A DNA stretch of 64,000 nt. Origin: Magnetospirillum aberrantis SpK (GTDB taxonomy: Bacteria; Pseudomonadota; Alphaproteobacteria; Rhodospirillales; Magnetospirillaceae). This document shows positions 26,665-35,471 of the stretch, in pieces. The notes under the pieces were generated by a model. The model did no database searches. It was not told the DNA's origin and saw nothing but the letters and a program-made list of their open reading frames with translations. Location of the stretch: contig NZ_JAAIYP010000039.1 of NCBI RefSeq assembly GCF_011022235.1, positions 62,001-126,000 of the forward strand, read 5' to 3'. A program made the position numbers and the translations under genes. Positions within the stretch are counted from its first letter, which is position 1. Every line of letters starts with the position of its first letter.

Positions 26665-26898
26665 TCACCCGCCCCCGGCAGCGATCTGGCCGGGGGTTCT
26701 TTTTTGGAGATATTCCAGCACGTAGACCCGAAGCGCCGACGACAGATTGCCGGTGCGGTCCAAGTCGATTTCCGCCGCCATCTGATTGAGAGACAATCCC
26801 CGTTCGCCGGCGATGGCCTTGAGGGCGTCCCAGAACTGCGGCTCCAGAGATACGCTGGTGGCGTGCCCGGCGATGACGAGAGAACGCTTCTTCAACAC
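26665..26898 (-). CDS. Ribbon-helix-helix domain protein
   Basis: 77 residues from a GTG at 26898 with a GGGGGT Shine-Dalgarno; an ATG at 26955 would add 19 unconserved residues. The pattern LKKRSLVIAGH, TSVSLEPQFWDALK and SLNQMAAEID matches the small RHH_4-type proteins common in alphaproteobacteria: a beta-strand followed by two helices. RHH proteins dimerise and bind DNA with the strand; many autoregulate. No toxin gene follows, so a lone regulator is more likely than an antitoxin. Its last about 12 codons overlap the terminator of the convergent microprotein gene. A 7-bp dyad lies 55 bp upstream of its start. Confidence 0.83.
   Translation of the reverse strand: MLKKRSLVIAGHATSVSLEPQFWDALKAIAGERGLSLNQMAAEIDLDRTGNLSSALRVYVLEYLQKRTPGQIAAGGG
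26672..26705 (+). terminator. Intrinsic terminator of the microprotein gene
   Basis: An 8-bp perfect stem (CCCCCGGC at 26672-26679, GCCGGGGG at 26689-26696) with a 9-base loop is followed by TTCTTTTTT. It lies about 80 bp after the microprotein stop and entirely inside the 3' coding end of the minus-strand RHH gene. Confidence 0.85.
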
Positions 26899-26952
26899 GG
26901 CTACCCCCGTCAGATTTTGCCAAACCGTGGACAACATACTGTTTCCACAGGG

Positions 26953-26970
26953 CATTTCATCACTGAAATG
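26953..26970. promoter_or_regulatory. 7-4-7 inverted repeat, candidate operator
   Basis: CATTTCA, four bases, TGAAATG: a perfect dyad in the 159 bp between the divergent RHH regulator and the first paralogue gene. Position fits an operator for either gene, possibly autoregulation by the RHH protein; binding is inference. Confidence 0.4.
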
Positions 26971-27057
26971 TCGTCAAATCTTCAACCCCCGCGATCTCGT
27001 CCACCTCTATCATGGCAAGGCTTCGATTTCCGCCGTGCCGTTTTCAAGAGGACGACC

Positions 27058-27486
27058 ATGACCCGCGCCCAGCCATGCCCGCTGACCCTTGCCGAAAGCG
27101 GAGCCTTGGCATTGGCCGATGCCGCCGCCCAACTGGACAGCGCCGACGAACCGGCCAAGTTCCTGCGTGCGCTGGAACACAATCGAAAGGTATGGCAGAC
27201 GATCAAGGCTTTGGCCGAGCGGCACAATTGGCGCACGCCGTCGCCCCGCATGGCCGATTACGCGCTGAACACCGCGCGCAAGATGGGGCTGGGCGTGGCC
27301 GACGACCAGTTGACCACCCTGGTCGATATCGGCCATCGGGTGTCGCGGGAACTGGCCGGCGGCGACATCACCATCATCCGCGAACGGGCCTATTTCATAT
27401 GGGAAAGCCGGGGCCGCCCCCACGGCCAGGATCTCGAACATTGGCTGATGGCGGAAATGGAATGTGCGGGTTTCACCACGCACTGA
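27058..27486 (+). CDS. Unknown protein, first of a tandem paralogue pair (FlaF-like N-half, DUF2934-like C-end)
   Basis: 142 residues, soluble and mostly helical. The N-half (LALADAAAQLDSAD, then FLRALEHNRKVWQTIK) resembles the small flagellin regulator FlaF in its Asn-Arg-x-x-Trp pattern, but it is not a clear FlaF. The C-terminal segment ERAYFIWESRGRPHGQ resembles the DUF2934 motif of about 20 residues. The ATG at 27058 follows AAGAGGACG, a good Shine-Dalgarno. Its paralogue begins 164 bp downstream. Function unknown; pattern-based family links need a profile search. Confidence 0.75.
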   Translation: MTRAQPCPLTLAESGALALADAAAQLDSADEPAKFLRALEHNRKVWQTIKALAERHNWRTPSPRMADYALNTARKMGLGVADDQLTTLVDIGHRVSRELAGGDITIIRERAYFIWESRGRPHGQDLEHWLMAEMECAGFTTH

Positions 27487-27514
27487 ACGCCCTACCTGGG
27501 AACGCCCTACCTGG
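27485..27514 (+). repeat. Two adjacent 15-bp direct repeats
   Basis: GAACGCCCTACCTGG occurs at 27485-27499 and again at 27500-27514, preceded by G; the first copy begins inside the stop codon of the preceding gene. A local duplication at the 3' end of the gene. Confidence 0.9.
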
Positions 27515-27650
27515 AAGTGGGACATACCTCTCCTGCCGCTTCTCCCCCTTCAGGATGATTGTCCGCGCCGCACGCACAGGTTAGCGTTTCGGGGTTAACA
27601 AAAAGACAAATAGGACATGACGTCCTTCGAAACAGGCAAGGGAGAAAGCC

Positions 27651-28109
27651 ATGGGTAGCGTCTCCATACCGGTTCGCCTGACATTGCCAGAAAGCAGCGC
27701 GGTCGCCCTGACCAAAGCCGCGGACGACATGGCGGACGCCCACGATACGTCGTGTTTCGTCGCGGCCCTGAACGTCAATCACCGTCTGTGGCAGGCTCTT
27801 TCCGAAATCGCCGACGCCAAGGGTTGGACCATTCCCGACCGCCGCATCGCCGATTTCGTGATGAAGACCACCCACAAGGCCGGCCGGCGTACCGGCGACG
27901 ACCAGATCGAAACCCTGATCGCCATCAACCGCGACATGGCCGCCCAACTGGCGGGCGGACAGGATATGGAAACGGTCACCCGCCGCGCCGAATTGGCCTG
28001 GCGGGAACGTGGCCGCCCCTATGGGGTCAAGCTGGACCAGTGGCTGGTCGGCGAGATGGAACGCAAGGCGCGGTTGCGGCACGAAGCCATCGCCGGCCCA
28101 TTGGCCTGA
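27651..28109 (+). CDS. Unknown protein, second tandem paralogue (FlaF-like N-half, DUF2934-like C-end)
   Basis: 152 residues, same architecture as its upstream neighbour: LTLPESSAVALTKAAD, then FVAALNVNHRLWQALS, RIADFVMKTTHKAG, and the C-terminal RAELAWRERGRPYG followed by DQWLVGEMER. Shared spacing of Asn-x-x-W, the RxADxxxxT block and the W-x-x-RGRP block shows a tandem duplication with considerable divergence. Shine-Dalgarno AAGGGAG precedes the ATG. The 164-bp gap suggests it has its own promoter. Function unknown. Confidence 0.78.
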   Translation: MGSVSIPVRLTLPESSAVALTKAADDMADAHDTSCFVAALNVNHRLWQALSEIADAKGWTIPDRRIADFVMKTTHKAGRRTGDDQIETLIAINRDMAAQLAGGQDMETVTRRAELAWRERGRPYGVKLDQWLVGEMERKARLRHEAIAGPLA

Positions 28110-28190
28110 ATTCGGGGGCTGCCTTCTTTCGGCGGCCCTTTTCGCTTCGCCTTGTCCGCGTGGGCCGGGCCGGTTATTTTGCCCGCCATC

Positions 28191-28724
28191 ATGCGACGCG
28201 CCACCTTTCTTTCCACGCCCCCCAAGCTGACCGGCGAAATCCGCCGGTTCTGCGCCATGCTGTCCGACGCCGAACCGGCCGTGCTCAAGGCCGTGCCCTT
28301 TCCCGGTTGCGACGGCGATTGCTGGACCAATCTTCCGGCCCATGTCGGACGCTTCGGCGGCAGCGCGCTGACCGGCTGGCGCGTCGTTGTGTGGCCACGC
28401 GTCATGGCGCACGCCGAACCGCATGTGGTCTGGCTCAGCCCCAAGGACGAAGTGATCGACGTCACCGCCACGCCGGACCGTGCCTCGCATTCGGTGTTCG
28501 TCGCCGACCCGGCGGCGACACAGGACACTCGCCCGCGCCGACTGGCCCTGGCATCCGATTCCAATCTGACGCGCTGGATGGAATTGGCCGATGCCGGCGA
28601 GGAAGACTCGGACGCCGCGTTGGATCTGTTCCTGGCGGTCCTGAGAAAGCATGCCCGCCCCGACGACCCGTGCTATTGCGGCAGCGGTCGTCAGATGCGC
28701 AAGTGCCACCCGATCAAGAAATAA
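28191..28724 (+). CDS. SEC-C motif protein of unknown function
   Basis: 177 residues. The last 20 contain the zinc-binding SEC-C motif DPCYCGSGRQMRKCH, best known from the SecA tail and from many uncharacterised proteins. The preceding 150 residues form a soluble domain that I do not recognise; it has Trp and His rich segments (WRVVVWPRVMAHAEPHVVWLS). I start at the ATG at 28191, since the upstream in-frame start at 28152 adds residues of no obvious conservation. A role in ribosome, chaperone or metal binding is possible but unproven. Confidence 0.8.
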   Translation: MRRATFLSTPPKLTGEIRRFCAMLSDAEPAVLKAVPFPGCDGDCWTNLPAHVGRFGGSALTGWRVVVWPRVMAHAEPHVVWLSPKDEVIDVTATPDRASHSVFVADPAATQDTRPRRLALASDSNLTRWMELADAGEEDSDAALDLFLAVLRKHARPDDPCYCGSGRQMRKCHPIKK

Positions 28725-28794
28725 AGCGCAGGGAACCTCCCCGCTCCGCCGTGTAACGAGGGCCGTTTTTCCCTCTGTTGCATGGAGAGCAGAC

Positions 28795-29079
28795 ATGCGC
28801 CTGTCCGTGTGGATCGCCGCCGTCATGGTGGTGGCCTTCGCCGCTTCGGCCGCCGCCCAAAGCGCGCCCGAGCGCAAGGGGCCGCCCCCCGGCGGACACC
28901 AGCCGCCGCCCGAGGCCTTCACCGCCTGTACCGACAAAAGCGAAGGTGACGCCGTCACCATGACCATGCCCGACGGCAAGACCATGGCCGCCACCTGCGC
29001 CAAGGCCTCCGATGGCCGTTTGGCCGCGCGTCCCGACAAAATGCCCGACCACAAGGGGCCGCCGCCGGACCGGCAATAA
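28795..29079 (+). CDS. Small exported protein, Pro/Lys-rich
   Basis: 94 residues. A Sec signal peptide (about 1-21, cleavage after AASAAA) is followed by Pro/Gly-rich KGPPPGG and HQPPPEA stretches, two cysteines (in FTACTDK and AATCAKA) about 28 residues apart that could form a disulfide, and a tail that again reads KGPPPD. GGAGAGC precedes the ATG. It is likely periplasmic; the family is unknown, though small 'drug efflux protein'-like exported peptides of this type are common in proteobacteria. It ends at a shared bidirectional terminator. Confidence 0.75.
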   Translation: MRLSVWIAAVMVVAFAASAAAQSAPERKGPPPGGHQPPPEAFTACTDKSEGDAVTMTMPDGKTMAATCAKASDGRLAARPDKMPDHKGPPPDRQ

Positions 29080-29090
29080 GCGTACCCACG

Positions 29091-29122
29091 AAAAAAGCCC
29101 CCGGCCGTTCGGCCGGGGGCTT
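29091..29122. terminator. Bidirectional intrinsic terminator between the small exported gene and fumarase
   Basis: A perfect 10-bp stem (GCCCCCGGCC at 29097-29106, GGCCGGGGGC at 29111-29120), loop GTTC. Six A's on the left act as the U-run for the minus-strand fumarase; TTGTT follows on the plus strand. Confidence 0.92.
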
Positions 29123-29142
29123 GTTCGTCACGGCACGCGCTT

Positions 29143-30759
<1,617 letters not shown>

Positions 30760-30797
30760 CAGCGCCCCTCGGGATCAAGGTCTGGAACGGGTAGGCA

Positions 30798-30820
30798 TCC
30801 CCACCCCGCGCGGGTGGGGA
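30798..30820 (-). repeat. 9-bp inverted repeat between sspB and fumarase
   Basis: TCCCCACCC / GGGTGGGGA with a 5-base loop. No T-run follows on the minus strand, so it is a weak terminator at best; it may stabilise or pause the transcript ahead of fumarase. Confidence 0.6.
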
Positions 30821-30890
30821 ACCTCGGGTTCGACAAACACCTTTTTCAGCGATGCGTCAAGTCCGGAAGCGGCGGCAAGCCGTCGCCGTC

Positions 30891-31379
30891 CTACTTCTTG
30901 CGGAAGGCGTCCAGGGCGATGACCTTGCCGCCCTCGTCCGAGGTGTCGGCCGGGGTGTCGTCACCCAAATCCCCATCGGGGATTTCCTCGGGCAAATCCT
31001 CGTCCTCGAACTCCTCCTCCTCGTCCTCGACCTGAAACTGAAGGCCGAACTTGGCGGACGGATCGGCGAAGCCGGTGATGGCGGCGAACGGCACGTACAG
31101 ACGTTCCGACACGCCCGAGAACGACAGCGTCACCTCGAAATGGTTCTCGTCCACCTCAAGCCCCCAGAACTGGTGCTGAAGGACGATGGTCATCTCGTCG
31201 GGATGGCGGACCATGATGTGGCCGGGAAGCCGGACGCCGGGAAAACGGGTGCGGAAGGTGATGTAGAAATGGTGCTCGCCGAACAGACCGTGCTCCGCGG
31301 TCTGGGTCAGGGCATCGCGCACCACGCCACGCAGGGCGTCCTCGACCATCTTGTCGTAACGCAAACTATCTTCCGACAT
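30891..31379 (-). CDS. sspB: SspB family ClpXP adaptor, alpha type
   Basis: 162 residues. The folded substrate-binding domain (about 1-115; FYITFRTRFPGV, MTIVLQHQFWGLEV) is followed by a strongly acidic linker (about 118-148) and a C-terminal GKVIALDAFRKK segment that fits the ClpX-binding tail. SspB tethers ssrA-tagged proteins to ClpXP for degradation. In this genome the tmRNA that writes the tag is encoded immediately upstream on the same strand (about 75 bp), an informative pairing. The ATG at 31379 has a GAGGGGG Shine-Dalgarno somewhat upstream. Confidence 0.94.
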   Translation of the reverse strand: MSEDSLRYDKMVEDALRGVVRDALTQTAEHGLFGEHHFYITFRTRFPGVRLPGHIMVRHPDEMTIVLQHQFWGLEVDENHFEVTLSFSGVSERLYVPFAAITGFADPSAKFGLQFQVEDEEEEFEDEDLPEEIPDGDLGDDTPADTSDEGGKVIALDAFRKK

Positions 31380-31454
31380 CTGAGCCCACGGCCCCCTCGT
31401 AAACCGACATCGAAAACACCCCGGATGGCGGCGTCCCGAAAAGGAAGTGGGGGG

Positions 31455-31690
31455 CTTCTGTTGCCCGGTGCCCCCCGGACCGCGCTTACGGGTTAAGCCG
31501 CAGCGGCAAGTTCAACGTTGTCGTTGGCACTTGTTGAGTTTAGCCCGATAACGGTGGATACCATGCCGAGCGCAAACCATACCTTTACTACCCGCGTCGA
31601 TCCTGTTTCGCCCCCGAAGACCCGGCCGAAGCCGGAAATTGGTGGAGGCGCCGGGTACCGCCCCCGGGTCCGCAAGGCCTATTCCGTATA
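31455..31690 (-). ncRNA. ssrA: Permuted two-piece tmRNA
   Basis: On the minus strand the acceptor piece comes first and ends GCGCCTCCACCA with its 3' CCA at 31640. The coding piece begins at 31615 with GGGGGCGAAACAGGATCGAC. These pair as a 7-bp acceptor stem with one G-U. CGGGT and AAGG of the coding piece pair with ACCCG and CCTT of the acceptor piece (helix P2). CCGGG/CCCGG with a 7-base loop forms the T arm. The spacer between pieces folds as CCGGC-TTCG-GCCGG and would be excised. The tag reading frame is 31528-31493, encoding ANDNVELAAAA then TAA. The outer ends are approximate. Circular permutation is typical of alphaproteobacteria. tmRNA rescues stalled ribosomes and tags their products for proteolysis. 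Confidence 0.95.
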
Positions 31691-31727
31691 GCGTTTAGCG
31701 CCATAGCCGGGCGAACCCGGCGAACCC

Positions 31728-31756
31728 AATATAGTGCAGCGCATCCCACATTGCCA
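31728..31756 (-). promoter_or_regulatory. Candidate tmRNA promoter
   Basis: Minus strand: TGGCAA (31756-31751), 17 bp, TATATT (31733-31728). The -10 matches 5/6, the -35 only 3/6. Transcription would start about 40 bp before the mature acceptor piece. Confidence 0.45.
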
Positions 31757-31776
31757 GAGCGGGAATCTGTCCTGGC

Positions 31777-32868
31777 CTATTCGAAGCTGATCTTGGGCCC
31801 CTTGCGGCCGGATTGAATCAGTCGCACCTTGTCCCACACCTTGGCGGCGATCGCCTGATAGGCCTTGGCGTGCGGGCTGTCGGGCTGGGACGCCACGATG
31901 GGGGTGCCGGCGTCCGAGGTCTCGCGGATGGCGATGTCCAGCGGCACCTCGCCCAGGAACTCGGCGGACAGCCGCGCCGCCTCGGCCTTGGCGCCGCCAT
32001 GGCCGAAGATATGGGCTTCGTCGCCGCATTTCGGACAAACGTAATAGCTCATGTTCTCGATCAGGCCGAGAACCGGCACGTCCACCTTGCGGAACATGTT
32101 CAGCCCCTTGCGGGCGTCCAGCAACGCGATGTCCTGCGGCGTCGAGACGATCACCGCGCCGGTCAGCGGCAGGTTCTGGCTGATGCTCAGTTGGGTGTCG
32201 CCGGTGCCGGGCGGCATGTCGATGACCATGATGTCCAGTTCGCCCCATTCCACGTCGCGCAGCAACTGGTTGAGCGCCCCCATGACCATGGGACCGCGCC
32301 AGATGATGGGATCTTCCTCGCGCACCAGGAAACCGATGGACATGCACTTGATGCCATGGTTCTCCATGGGCAACAGGGTCTCGCCGTCGGGGCTCTGCGG
32401 CTGGCCGGAAATGCCCAGCATGCGCGGCATCGAGGGACCGTAGATGTCGGCGTCGAACAGCCCGACCTTGAGCCCCATGCCGGCCAGCGCCAGCGCCAGA
32501 TTGGTCGAGGTGGTGGACTTGCCGACGCCGCCCTTGCCCGAGGCCACGGCGATGATCGACTTGACCTGCGGCAACAGCGGACGCTCGGCCGGCTTGGCCT
32601 GGGGCGCGGGCTGGGGCGCACGCTGGGCGGTCAGCACGGCGGATACCGTCAGCACGCCCGGCAGCGCCTCGACCACTTTCTCGGCGGCCTTGCGCACCGG
32701 CTCCATCTCCTTGGCGCGGGCGGGGTCGATCTCGATGGCGAAGGCGACGTGACCGTTCTTGACCGCCACCCCGGACACCAGCCCCAGGGCGACGATGTCG
32801 GCACCGCGGGCGGGGTCCGCCACCTGCTTGAGGGCACCCAGCACCTGGGCTTCGGTCAATTCGGCCAT
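31777..32868 (-). CDS. mrp: Mrp/ApbC family Fe-S cluster carrier ATPase
   Basis: 363 residues. The N-terminal MIP18/DUF59-like domain (about 1-90) precedes an Ala/Pro/Gln linker and a P-loop ATPase domain with deviant Walker [11 protein letters not shown] (about 110-120), [14 protein letters not shown] and a C-terminal cysteine pair in YYVCPKCG, the site that holds a bridging [4Fe-4S] cluster. It delivers Fe-S clusters to apo-proteins. ATG at 32868 has GGAG upstream. A promoter is visible at 32905-32933. It is divergent from hflK. Confidence 0.95.
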   Translation of the reverse strand: MAELTEAQVLGALKQVADPARGADIVALGLVSGVAVKNGHVAFAIEIDPARAKEMEPVRKAAEKVVEALPGVLTVSAVLTAQRAPQPAPQAKPAERPLLPQVKSIIAVASGKGGVGKSTTSTNLALALAGMGLKVGLFDADIYGPSMPRMLGISGQPQSPDGETLLPMENHGIKCMSIGFLVREEDPIIWRGPMVMGALNQLLRDVEWGELDIMVIDMPPGTGDTQLSISQNLPLTGAVIVSTPQDIALLDARKGLNMFRKVDVPVLGLIENMSYYVCPKCGDEAHIFGHGGAKAEAARLSAEFLGEVPLDIAIRETSDAGTPIVASQPDSPHAKAYQAIAAKVWDKVRLIQSGRKGPKISFE

Positions 32869-32904
32869 GGCAACGGTCTCCGTTAAAACAGTTCAGGCGT
32901 CCCT

Positions 32905-32933
32905 GATATAGGCCCCCGCGCCCCGTTTGTTAA
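32905..32933 (-). promoter_or_regulatory. Candidate mrp promoter
   Basis: Minus strand: TTAACA (32933-32928), 17 bp, TATATC (32910-32905), 37 bp before the mrp ATG. Both hexamers match sigma-70 consensus at 5/6. Confidence 0.6.
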
Positions 32934-33021
32934 GGACGTTGGTCAAGGCGGGTGCGGCCTTGAATCGTCCCCGCTTTTCTCCATATGGGCGTGAAACCCG
33001 GCGCTTTTGCCGTTCCGCGCG

Positions 33022-33050
33022 TTGCCTGACCTGCCGTCCTGGCCTATAAG
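33022..33050 (+). promoter_or_regulatory. Candidate hflK promoter
   Basis: TTGCCT (33022-33027), 17 bp, TATAAG (33045-33050), followed by a 68-bp leader to the hflK ATG. -35 matches 4/6, -10 matches 5/6. Confidence 0.6.
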
Positions 33051-33118
33051 GCGAAGGAGGCGGAGGCCGTGGAAGCGGGCTTCGACCGGGGCCGACCATT
33101 GACGTGAAGGGATAAAAG

Positions 33119-34285
33119 ATGCCTTGGAATCCTCAAGGGGGCGGTGGAGGCCCCTGGGGCGGCGGCGGCAACAACGGCGGCGGCAACGGCAACAGCCCGT
33201 GGGGTGGTCGTGGCCCCGGCGGCGGCCAGGGCCCCACCCCGGACTTCGACGAGATCATCCGCCGCGGCCAGGAAAAGCTGAAGCGCGCCATGCCCGGCGG
33301 CGGACGCGGCCTGGGCGGCGGCCAAAGCCTTGCCGCCATCGCGGTCGTCGCCCTGGCGCTGTGGGGCGCCACCGGCTTCTACAAGGTGGACAACTCGGAA
33401 CTGGGCGTGGTCACCCGCTTCGGCAAATGGGTCGACACCACCGACGAAGGTCTGCGCTATCACCTGCCCTTCCCCGTCGAATCGGTCCAGGTCATCAAGG
33501 TCACCCAGGTGCGCCAGTTGAACCTGGGCTTCCGCACCGCCGGCGACGTCCGCTTCGACCGCGCCCCGAGCAGCGGCCGCGACGTGCCCGAGGAAAGCCG
33601 CATGCTGACCGGCGACGAAAACATCGTCGAAACCGACTTCACCGTGTTCTGGCTGATCAAGGATCCGGGCAAGGTGCTGTTCAACATCAAGGACCCGGAA
33701 GGCACGGTGAAGGTCGCGGCCGAATCGGCCATGCGCGACGTCATCGGCCGCAACCCGATCCAGGCGGCGTTGTCGGACAAGCGCGAAGCCATCGCGGCGG
33801 CCGCCAAGGCCGAGCTTCAACGCCTGCTCGACAGCTATGATTCCGGCATCCTGATCACCCAGGTTCAGTTGCAGAAGGTCGAACCGCCAAGCGCGGTCAT
33901 CGACGCCTTCAACGACGTCCAGCGCGCCCGCGCCGACCAGGAACGCGCCCGCAACGAGGCCGAGGCCTATCGCAACGACATCATCCCGCGCGCCCGCGGC
34001 GAGGTCGAGCGGCTGGTTCAGGAGGCCGAGGCCTACAAGGAACAGGTGGTCAACCAGGCCGAGGGTGAGACCAAGCGCTTCCTGGCGCTTTACAACGCCT
34101 ATCGCCAGTCCCAGGACGTCACCGAACGCCGCCTGTACCTGGAAACCATGGAAACCGTGCTGAAGGATACCCCCAAGGTCATCCTTGATCCGGCGTCCAA
34201 GGGCCAGGGCGTGGTGCCCTATCTGCCGTTGCCGGCGTTGAAGTCGACGCAACAGCCCAATTCCGGCCAAGGAGGTGCCCGATGA
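33119..34285 (+). CDS. hflK: HflK, membrane-bound SPFH protein of the FtsH regulator complex
   Basis: 388 residues. The first about 45 are Gly/Asn/Pro/Trp-rich (cytoplasmic tail typical of HflK), then one TM (about 70-90) and a periplasmic SPFH/band-7 domain with VDNSELGVVTRFGKW, followed by a long Ala/Glu/Arg-rich helix. HflK and HflC form a cage around the FtsH protease and temper its degradation of membrane proteins. AAGGGAT precedes the ATG. ATGA overlap links it to hflC. Confidence 0.96.
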   Translation: MPWNPQGGGGGPWGGGGNNGGGNGNSPWGGRGPGGGQGPTPDFDEIIRRGQEKLKRAMPGGGRGLGGGQSLAAIAVVALALWGATGFYKVDNSELGVVTRFGKWVDTTDEGLRYHLPFPVESVQVIKVTQVRQLNLGFRTAGDVRFDRAPSSGRDVPEESRMLTGDENIVETDFTVFWLIKDPGKVLFNIKDPEGTVKVAAESAMRDVIGRNPIQAALSDKREAIAAAAKAELQRLLDSYDSGILITQVQLQKVEPPSAVIDAFNDVQRARADQERARNEAEAYRNDIIPRARGEVERLVQEAEAYKEQVVNQAEGETKRFLALYNAYRQSQDVTERRLYLETMETVLKDTPKVILDPASKGQGVVPYLPLPALKSTQQPNSGQGGAR

Positions 34286-35157
34286 ACCGCTCCGCTTTGA
34301 CCGTCGCCGCCATCGCCGCCGCCGTGGTGGTGGTCGGCGCCGTCTCGTCGCTGTTCGTCGTCAACCAGGCCGAACAGGCGTTGGTGCTGCGCCTCGGCGC
34401 CCACCGCGCCACCATCAAGGAACCCGGCCTGCACTTCAAGGTGCCGCTGATCGAAGAGGTGGTGCGTTACGAACAGCGTCTTCTGTCGCTGGAACCGCCG
34501 GCCGAGGAAATCATCCTGGGCGACCAGAAGCGGATCGTGGTGGACACCTACACCCGCTACCGCATCTCGGACCCGCTCAAGTTCTACCAGACCCTTCGTA
34601 ACGAAACCAACGCCCGCAGCCAGTTGACCCAGGTGGTCAGCTCGGCCCTGCGTCAGGCGCTGGGTCAGGTCATGCTGCCGTCGCTTCTGTCCGAGGAACG
34701 CACCCGCATCATGAGCGCGATCCTGGCCGAGGTGACGGATCGGGCCGCGTCCTATGGCATCGCCGTCGCCGACGTGCGCATCCGTCGCGCCGACCTGCCC
34801 GAGGAAACCAGCCAGTCCATCTACGACCGCATGAAGTCGGAACGTGAACGTCAGGCCAAGGAACTGAGGGCGCAAGGTTACGAATGGGGCCAGCAGATCC
34901 GGGCCCGCGCCGACCGCGAACGGACGGTCATCCTGGCCGAGGCGACGCGCCAGGCCAACGTTCTGCGTTCGGAAGGCGACGCCGAATCCTCGCGCATCTA
35001 TAACGAAGCCTATGGCCGCGATCCGAAATTCTATGATTTCTATCGCTCGCTCGAGGCTTATCGCACCACGCTGTCGGACGGCAACACCACCATGGTGCTG
35101 TCGCCCGACAGCGAATTCTTCCGTCACTTCGGCGGCGCCAATTCGGGCCGCCGTTGA
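34282..35157 (+). CDS. hflC: HflC, partner SPFH protein of HflK
   Basis: 291 residues. An N-terminal TM (about 5-24) and SPFH domain (VNQAEQALVLRLGAH, then VVDTYTRYRISDP) lead to the helical region IRRADLPEETSQSIYDRMKSER typical of HflC. It forms the hetero-oligomeric HflKC complex with FtsH. The ATG at 34282 overlaps the hflK stop, and its TGA overlaps a TTG start of the DUF2065 gene. Confidence 0.96.
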   Translation: MNRSALTVAAIAAAVVVVGAVSSLFVVNQAEQALVLRLGAHRATIKEPGLHFKVPLIEEVVRYEQRLLSLEPPAEEIILGDQKRIVVDTYTRYRISDPLKFYQTLRNETNARSQLTQVVSSALRQALGQVMLPSLLSEERTRIMSAILAEVTDRAASYGIAVADVRIRRADLPEETSQSIYDRMKSERERQAKELRAQGYEWGQQIRARADRERTVILAEATRQANVLRSEGDAESSRIYNEAYGRDPKFYDFYRSLEAYRTTLSDGNTTMVLSPDSEFFRHFGGANSGRR

Positions 35158-35354
35158 GGGACTTCCTGACCGCCTGCTGTCTGGCGCTGGTGATCGAGGG
35201 CGTGGCCTACGCCCTCTTTCCCGGCGCCATGCAGCGCATGATCGCCGCCATGCTGGCGCTTGATCCCCAGACGTTGCGCATGTTCGGACTGGCAACCGCC
35301 ATCGCCGGAATTCTCGGCATTTGGCTGGTGCGCGCCGCCATACTGACGCCATAG
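35154..35354 (+). CDS. DUF2065 small membrane protein
   Basis: 66 residues with two hydrophobic helices and the family pattern RDFLTACCLALVIEG near the start and LFPGAMQRM after it. The start is TTG at 35154, sharing TTGA with the hflC stop; this start matches the usual DUF2065 N-terminus and explains the lack of any ATG. These proteins commonly sit between hflC and degP in proteobacteria; their role is unknown. Confidence 0.85.
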   Translation: MRDFLTACCLALVIEGVAYALFPGAMQRMIAAMLALDPQTLRMFGLATAIAGILGIWLVRAAILTP

Positions 35355-35471
35355 TCTGTTCCCAAGCTTTCCATCGTCCGCAAAGCCGCTTGACGGCGGC
35401 CGGCACAAGCCCAAACTCTGAGACGCTTCGGATCGTCGTCCAAGCAATCCCCTTCAAGGAGGGTCTTGTCG

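Noticed and set aside
26665-27486. Toxin-antitoxin interpretation of the RHH gene and neighbour
   Set aside because: The genes are divergent, not an overlapping pair, and the neighbour lacks any toxin fold motif.
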